Positions 59,910-64,000 of a stretch of DNA of 64,000 nt are shown here, piece after piece (within the stretch, counting starts at the first letter, position 1; every line of letters starts with the position of its first letter). The position numbers were made by a program, and so were the translations under genes. The DNA lies in assembly GCF_900114455.1 (NCBI RefSeq), contig NZ_FOTC01000002.1, positions 1,008,766 to 1,072,765 on the forward strand. Reading direction: 5' to 3'. The notes under the pieces are model-generated. The model ran no database searches. It had not been told where the DNA came from and saw nothing but the letters and a program-made list of their open reading frames with translations. The DNA comes from Halogranum rubrum (lineage in GTDB: Archaea > Halobacteriota > Halobacteria > Halobacteriales > Haloferacaceae).

Positions 59910-61157
59910 ATGGAGCGGTACGACCTTCTCTACCGACTGTACGACGAGTTCGACACGGATACGCTTCGGGAGTACCAGGACTTCGTGGACGTGTTCCCGC
60001 CGGTCGACTCCCGGGTCGCCCTCGACCACTGGCAAGAGGCGAGTGACGAACTGGAGGAACGAAAAGACGAGATTCGACAGGGGTTCGCCACGGGCGGCAC
60101 GTTCGCCGAAGTCGCCGCCCGCGCCAACCGTGAGCAGGCGTTCACCGCTCAAGACCTCTACTCGAAGTACGGCCGCGCCGTCAACGCGCTCGTCCTCGAC
60201 GTCGACGAGACGCTTCGGTCGGCCGGGAGCACCGACAACGAGATTCCACGCGACACGCTGCACGTCCTGACCGAGTTCCACGAACGCGGCGTCCCCATCG
60301 TCATCTGTACCGGCCAGACCCTGGAGAACGTCAAGGGGTTCGCTATCCAGGGGCTGGGGAACGAACTCGTCCACTCGGGTAACATGAGCATCGTCTACGA
60401 GGCGGGGACGGGCGTCTTCACGCCGGGTCACGGTTCGCAGACCAAGCAGTTGCTCTACGACGATCTCGACGACGAGATTCGTGACGTGTTCGACGAGATT
60501 CGCTCGCGGGTGCTCCCCGACGCACCCGACGACCTGCGCCGTGGGATTCACCTGCAGGGTAACGAGTTCAACATCACGCTCAAGCCGAACTTCGACATCG
60601 GTTCGTCGAAGGCGGAAACCGTCATCGACGAGGGACTGGTCTACCTGCTCGACCTCTTGGCGGACGCACTCACGAGTGCTGACACCGACGCCGACACCGA
60701 CCAAGCCCGCCAGTGGACCCGTGCGTACTACGCCGACGCCGACTCGGAGATTCGAGAAGTGCTGGAGTCCGAGGGTGAAGTCTCCGAGACGCCCGTCGAC
60801 GAGATACCCGAGGCAGTCCGCGCGCTGTTCGAGCGTATCGACGTGGCGTACTACCACGCCGACGCCGCCGAGATTGGCTCGCTCGAACTCAACAAAGTCG
60901 CCGGCGTCGAGGCTGCACTCGACGTTCTCGGCGTGGACGACCCGTTCGTCGCCGTCATGGGCGACAGCAAGTCCGACCTCCGGGTGATGCAGTGGGCCGC
61001 CGAGCACGACGCCGGAATCGGGGCTGCACCGGACCACGCCTCCCGTGACGTCCTGACGCACGTGATGGACACCGACGAACTCGTCTTCGACCAGGGGAAG
61101 TCCGCCGAGATGCTCCGGACGGTGTACGTGCTCAATCTACTGGCGAAACTCGGGTGA
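59910..61157 (+). CDS. HAD-superfamily phosphatase with long N-terminal helical region
   Basis: A 415-residue haloarchaeal HAD hydrolase. Residues 1-90 are helical (MERYDLLYRLYDEFDTDTLR ... TAQDLYSKYGRAV). HAD motif I is LVLDVDETLR (DxDxT/V), motif II ICTGQTLENVKG, motif III Lys in NKVAGVEAALDVLG, motif IV FVAVMGDSKSDLRV. It resembles Cof/trehalose- or mannosyl-phosphatase-type HADs in gene order of motifs, and the substrate is unknown. An acidic loop (LTSADTDADTDQ) lies in the cap. Independent leaderless gene. Confidence 0.8.
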   Translation: MERYDLLYRLYDEFDTDTLREYQDFVDVFPPVDSRVALDHWQEASDELEERKDEIRQGFATGGTFAEVAARANREQAFTAQDLYSKYGRAVNALVLDVDETLRSAGSTDNEIPRDTLHVLTEFHERGVPIVICTGQTLENVKGFAIQGLGNELVHSGNMSIVYEAGTGVFTPGHGSQTKQLLYDDLDDEIRDVFDEIRSRVLPDAPDDLRRGIHLQGNEFNITLKPNFDIGSSKAETVIDEGLVYLLDLLADALTSADTDADTDQARQWTRAYYADADSEIREVLESEGEVSETPVDEIPEAVRALFERIDVAYYHADAAEIGSLELNKVAGVEAALDVLGVDDPFVAVMGDSKSDLRVMQWAAEHDAGIGAAPDHASRDVLTHVMDTDELVFDQGKSAEMLRTVYVLNLLAKLG

Positions 61158-61257
61158 ACTACGGTAGCACACGACACAGTTATTACGTCTTTGCGCGTAG
61201 TACGTAACTCTTCGAAACGGGTCGCCACGGCGACAACCGGACAGAACGAGGCCCAAG

Positions 61258-61719
61258 ATGCAACAGCTGTACCCCACCCCCGAGATAGAACGCGTCCTCG
61301 CGCACGTCAGCACGTGGCCCGGCGTCGACCTCCGGATGGACTCGGACGGTAGCGTCGAGTTCGCCGTCGACGGTGTCGTCGCCGGGTCGGCCCACGGCGA
61401 CGTCGTCGACCTCGCGTTCAGCCCGTCCGTTCGTGACCAACTCCTCACCGAAGGGAGAGCAGACCGCTATCGGACCGACCCCCGGTCGTCGTGGGTCTCC
61501 GTCCGCGCACGGACGCCTGAAGACCTCCACGACGTTCGCTGGTTGCTTCGACTCGCCTACCTGTGCCGTCTCGCAGGTAGTCTCCACGATAGAGGAGACA
61601 CGACGCTACCGACGGTCGACCTACACCGCGAGTTCGACCGCCTCGACCTCTCGACCAGTTTGCGACTACTGGTCTCGCGGACCGCTCTGCCCTCGCCGGA
61701 TGCGAGACAGTCGGCTTGA
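61258..61719 (+). CDS. Luciferase-like (DUF5519) domain protein
   Basis: A 153-residue soluble protein. VSTWPGVDLRMDSDGSVEFA, AFSPSVRDQLLTEGRADRYR and SWVSVRARTPEDLHDVRWLL resemble the DUF5519 or 'luciferase' domain that is widespread in bacteria and archaea with no known activity. It is preceded by 100 bp of non-coding DNA and followed by a convergent gene. Confidence 0.65.
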   Translation: MQQLYPTPEIERVLAHVSTWPGVDLRMDSDGSVEFAVDGVVAGSAHGDVVDLAFSPSVRDQLLTEGRADRYRTDPRSSWVSVRARTPEDLHDVRWLLRLAYLCRLAGSLHDRGDTTLPTVDLHREFDRLDLSTSLRLLVSRTALPSPDARQSA

Positions 61720-61859
61720 AGGGGACGAACGCACCGCTGAGTGTGCGAATTCAGTCGGTAGGATAGTCGAACTGTTGTAGAGAAGTGGCACCGACCGATA
61801 GCTTTGCGACGACGTACACGGTCCGACTACTGCTCGGTCGAAAAGCAGGGACGAAGTTG

Positions 61860-62318
61860 TCAGTTCGCAGCCGCGTTCGTCTGACCGGTCACCGCGACCC
61901 CCGACGTCGAGGCGTCCTCGTTCTCGTCGGGTCCGGAGCTATCAGCGCTGTCGGAGTGACCGGGGTTACCAGCGTTACTGGCGTGGTCCTGCCCGGTCTC
62001 GGCTCCCCCCGACACGTCTCCGTCGACTGCACTGTCCGGTGCGGACGTCGGCCGAGAGGAGGCCGTAGACTGACTCGGAGAGAGTTCGCCCTCACGGGTC
62101 GTCTGTGAGTTCGACGCGATGTCGGTCTCACCTGCACCGTTTGCCGACGCAGCGTCAGCCAGTCCTGTCTGGTCGGATTGCTTCGTCGGAAGCTCCGACC
62201 CGTCGTCGGCACCCGACAGTGCTGGAAGGACGTATCCGAACCCGGCGCCGAGGACGACGACTCCGACCAACAGCATCCCGAGGATGTTTCGTTCTGTGAG
62301 GAACGAGGTGAGTCGCAT
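61860..62318 (-). CDS. Signal-anchored low-complexity extracellular protein
   Basis: A 152-residue protein with one N-terminal membrane helix (ILGMLLVGVVVLGAGFGYVL) and a long low-complexity Ser/Asp/Gly/Ala/Gln region (residues 35-152) with no predicted fold. Type II signal-anchor or lipid-free surface protein. It is 44 bp downstream of the next gene on the same strand (62363-63550) and may be its partner, for instance as a stalk or linker on the cell surface. Confidence 0.55.
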   Translation of the reverse strand: MRLTSFLTERNILGMLLVGVVVLGAGFGYVLPALSGADDGSELPTKQSDQTGLADAASANGAGETDIASNSQTTREGELSPSQSTASSRPTSAPDSAVDGDVSGGAETGQDHASNAGNPGHSDSADSSGPDENEDASTSGVAVTGQTNAAAN

Positions 62319-62362
62319 CAGCGCTCACCGCTGTCGTCCTCGTCGATGGACATCGAACGACC

Positions 62363-63550
62363 TCAGTTACCGCGCGCTTTAGCGTCGACCTGCTCGCCGT
62401 CGACCATCAGCTTCGCCGTGCTCGCGTCGAGTTCGACGTACTTGCCGGGACCGTTCGGGCCACGGTTCGGGTTGTTGTTGTCCGGTGCGTCGGAGTGTGG
62501 GTAGCTGTAGCAGCCGCCGTCGACGACGCCGGAGACGGAGTCCTGTGGGTCGTCCGCGCTGACGAGCGTGAAGTGGATGCTGCCGTCGGCGTTCATGTTG
62601 TCGATGCGCCAGCTCGAGTTGCCCGTCGACCAGACGAGACGGAGGTTCTGCGGGCTTCCGCCGCCGGACACGCTGGCGTTGGTGTCGCCCTGCACACCGA
62701 CTTCGGCCGCCTCGTTGGTCGTCGAGACGACGAACGACGTCGTGGAGACCGATATTGCGGGGTGGTTCGCGTTGGCCTGCAGTTCGTCGTAGGGGATGGC
62801 GTTCGCGGGGCCGTCGAAGTTGCCCTCGTCGTACATCACGAGCGGGCTGTAGTCCGAACGGTCTTCGTCGGCGAGGCCGAAGCCGTCGAACGAACTGCTG
62901 GTACCGGGCGCGTGGAGGGTCACCGTGTATCGAACGTCGACACGGGTGCGGGCAGTACTGTCGTCGTCGTCGTTGTCGAAGACGTCGGAGGAACCGGTCG
63001 CGCCGTAGTAGCCGTTCACTGCACCCGGGAGGTCGTCGATGATTTCGCCGTCGTCGTCCTCGTCGACCTGTCCGAGGCTGGTTCCGCTGAGATAGTCGTC
63101 CGAACTCGGCACCGTGCTGTAGTCCGGTTTTCCGAAGTCGTTGAACAGCGTGATGGGACCCCAGCCGTCCGAGCCCGTGTCGTAGAAGCCGGACGTCCCC
63201 GGTGCGGACTCCGTAGCCGTTCCTTCCGTGCTGGCGTTGATCCACGGAGTTGCACGGAAGACGGGGGACCACTCCCCGGCGTCAGCGTCTTCACCACGTG
63301 CGCGGGCCTCGACGAGCACACGAATCTTTCCGACTGCCGCGTCGAACCCGTCCCACTCCACACGGAAGGAAGGCGAGATGAACAGCTTCGAGAGGTCACC
63401 GGTGTCGTTCGTGAGCGAGACTTCGTTCGACTCGAAGTTCGTCGTGAGTTGCGCGGAGCCGCGCTGTGAGAACGCGGCGATGCCACCGAATCCGAGAGCA
63501 CTTGCGGTTCCGATTCCAGCGAACGTCTTGAGCAGATTGCGTCGTTGCAT
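62363..63550 (-). CDS. Tat-exported surface protein of unknown family
   Basis: A 395-residue secreted protein with a twin-arginine signal (QRRNLLKTFAGIGTASALGF, cleaved near QRGSAQ). The mature part looks all-beta (LFISPSFRVEWDGFDAAVGK, RTRVDVRYTVTLHAPGTSSS, AISVSTTSFVVSTTNEAAEV) with acidic loops (DEDDDGEIIDD) and a single Cys. I recognise no family, though the style recalls camelysin- or DUF1102-like archaeal surface proteins. An IS6-family insertion lies about 65 bp upstream of its start. Confidence 0.65.
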   Translation of the reverse strand: MQRRNLLKTFAGIGTASALGFGGIAAFSQRGSAQLTTNFESNEVSLTNDTGDLSKLFISPSFRVEWDGFDAAVGKIRVLVEARARGEDADAGEWSPVFRATPWINASTEGTATESAPGTSGFYDTGSDGWGPITLFNDFGKPDYSTVPSSDDYLSGTSLGQVDEDDDGEIIDDLPGAVNGYYGATGSSDVFDNDDDDSTARTRVDVRYTVTLHAPGTSSSFDGFGLADEDRSDYSPLVMYDEGNFDGPANAIPYDELQANANHPAISVSTTSFVVSTTNEAAEVGVQGDTNASVSGGGSPQNLRLVWSTGNSSWRIDNMNADGSIHFTLVSADDPQDSVSGVVDGGCYSYPHSDAPDNNNPNRGPNGPGKYVELDASTAKLMVDGEQVDAKARGN

Positions 63551-63615
63551 TGTGTGTATCCTGGTGCGCCCCGGTTGCCCGTGGCGACTCAGAATAGTCG
63601 AGGGTCGACACCCCC

Positions 63616-64000
63616 GGCACTGTCTAGATAAGGAACGAGCAGGTCGAAGAGTTAGTGATCTATGCTACTCTCAAACCTGCTCAAGCAGAGTTTAGACACC
63701 GCTACGCTTGAATGTTGGCAGCGGGAGTGGACGGCGACGCCCGTCAGGGCGTTCGCCGTCCGACTCCATGCTGCCGGTTTGTCGCTTAGAGAGACAGAAG
63801 CGATTCTTCGGCTGCTCGGCGTAGAACGCTCGTTTCAGGCAATCTTTCAGTGGGTACATCGGCTGGCTGACAGCGTCTCAGACCCGCCGAAGGCGACGCC
63901 GAGGCGGGTCGCGGTCGACGAGACCGCTGTCAAAATCAACGGTGAGTGGTCTTGGTTATACGCCGCAATAGACCTCGACACAAAAGTAATCCTTGACGTC
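63616..64000 (+). mobile_element. IS6-family insertion sequence, left end and 5' part
   Basis: The left end begins ggcactgtctagataagg, matching the GGCACTGT termini of IS6/IS26-type elements, 46 bp upstream of the transposase start. The element continues past the window. Flanking bases 63608-63615 (acaccccc) would be the expected 8-bp target duplication. It is inserted in the promoter region of the 62363-63550 gene. Confidence 0.75.
63662..64000 (+). CDS. IS6-family transposase, 3' end outside window
   Basis: First 113 codons of a DDE transposase of the IS6 family. N-terminal HTH region (VRLHAAGLSLRETEAILRLL) is followed by the start of the catalytic core: VDETAVKINGEWSWLYAAID contains the first catalytic Asp (VDET), followed by DLDTKVILDV. 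Codon use is less G/C-biased than in neighbours, as usual for mobile genes. Whether the gene is intact cannot be judged as it runs off the window. Confidence 0.85.
   Translation, partial: MLLSNLLKQSLDTATLECWQREWTATPVRAFAVRLHAAGLSLRETEAILRLLGVERSFQAIFQWVHRLADSVSDPPKATPRRVAVDETAVKINGEWSWLYAAIDLDTKVILDV

Noticed and set aside
61720..61860. Possible small gene between convergent genes
   Set aside because: No frame with a plausible start and protein-like composition; treated as non-coding.

Overview
The window is chromosomal DNA from a halophilic archaeon (class Halobacteria). Evidence: high G+C with strong G/C third positions, very acidic proteins, many TATA-like boxes 26-29 nt upstream of start codons (leaderless transcripts), GTG starts, and archaeal/haloarchaeal genes: GHMP-type shikimate kinase, two-domain Cdc48 ATPase, Lhr-type helicase, SBDS, aIF1A, archaeal RibD-like reductase, UPF0058 and many small haloarchaeal proteins. 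The rpa1-rpap1-rpe gene order is the one known from Haloferax, so a Haloferacales relative is likely. No rRNA, tRNA or CRISPR array was found.

Layout. 1-830: the end of an arsenite/bile-acid-type transporter. 830-2990: a low-G+C scar with a 32-bp repeated gene tail, an orphan ORF and decayed gene pieces. 2992-4154: aroK and chorismate mutase. 4279-7241: two conserved small genes, then cdc48. 7238-10158: methyltransferase, a PAS kinase-like protein and a membrane protein. 10207-18300: Lhr2 helicase, small genes, and the RPA operon (rpa1, rpap1, rpe). 18325-27761: glycosyltransferase, CNNM/CBS protein, riboflavin reductase, thioredoxin, NifU-like protein, acyl-CoA dehydrogenase, SBDS, aIF1A, FUN14, a DUF2209-like gene with an apparent frameshift, and hflX. 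27772-31501: moaC, nnr, two membrane proteins. 31608-33761: a membrane-anchored winged-helix protein and a subtilase-like secreted protein. 34363-46182: XPD/DinG helicase, rhodanese, CaCA exchanger, several small zinc-binding or conserved proteins, MutS-like ATPase, SDR, second acyl-CoA dehydrogenase, TrkH. 46286-59852: two acyl-CoA ligases and most of the menaquinone pathway (menE, menD, menB, menA, menC), with unrelated and uncharacterised membrane genes between. 59910-64000: HAD phosphatase, a luciferase-like domain protein, two exported proteins, and the left end of an IS6-family insertion sequence that runs off the window.

The genes are mainly housekeeping: DNA replication/repair (RPA operon, Lhr2, MutS-like, XPD-like), translation (aIF1A, SBDS, HflX), shikimate/chorismate and menaquinone synthesis (chorismate feeds both), molybdopterin and riboflavin synthesis, acyl-CoA metabolism and cation transport (TrkH, CaCA).

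The most unusual things I found are: a 165-residue membrane protein built of exactly three 55-residue modules inside the menaquinone cluster (55348-55845); a four-copy 9-residue DSPYQ repeat protein next to rpa1 (17941-18300); a subtilase-like protein lacking the canonical catalytic Asp, paired with a membrane-bound winged-helix regulator (31608-33761); a PAS kinase whose ATP-binding domain has lost the N-box Asn (8573-9580); and the scar with duplicated gene tails (940-1807).
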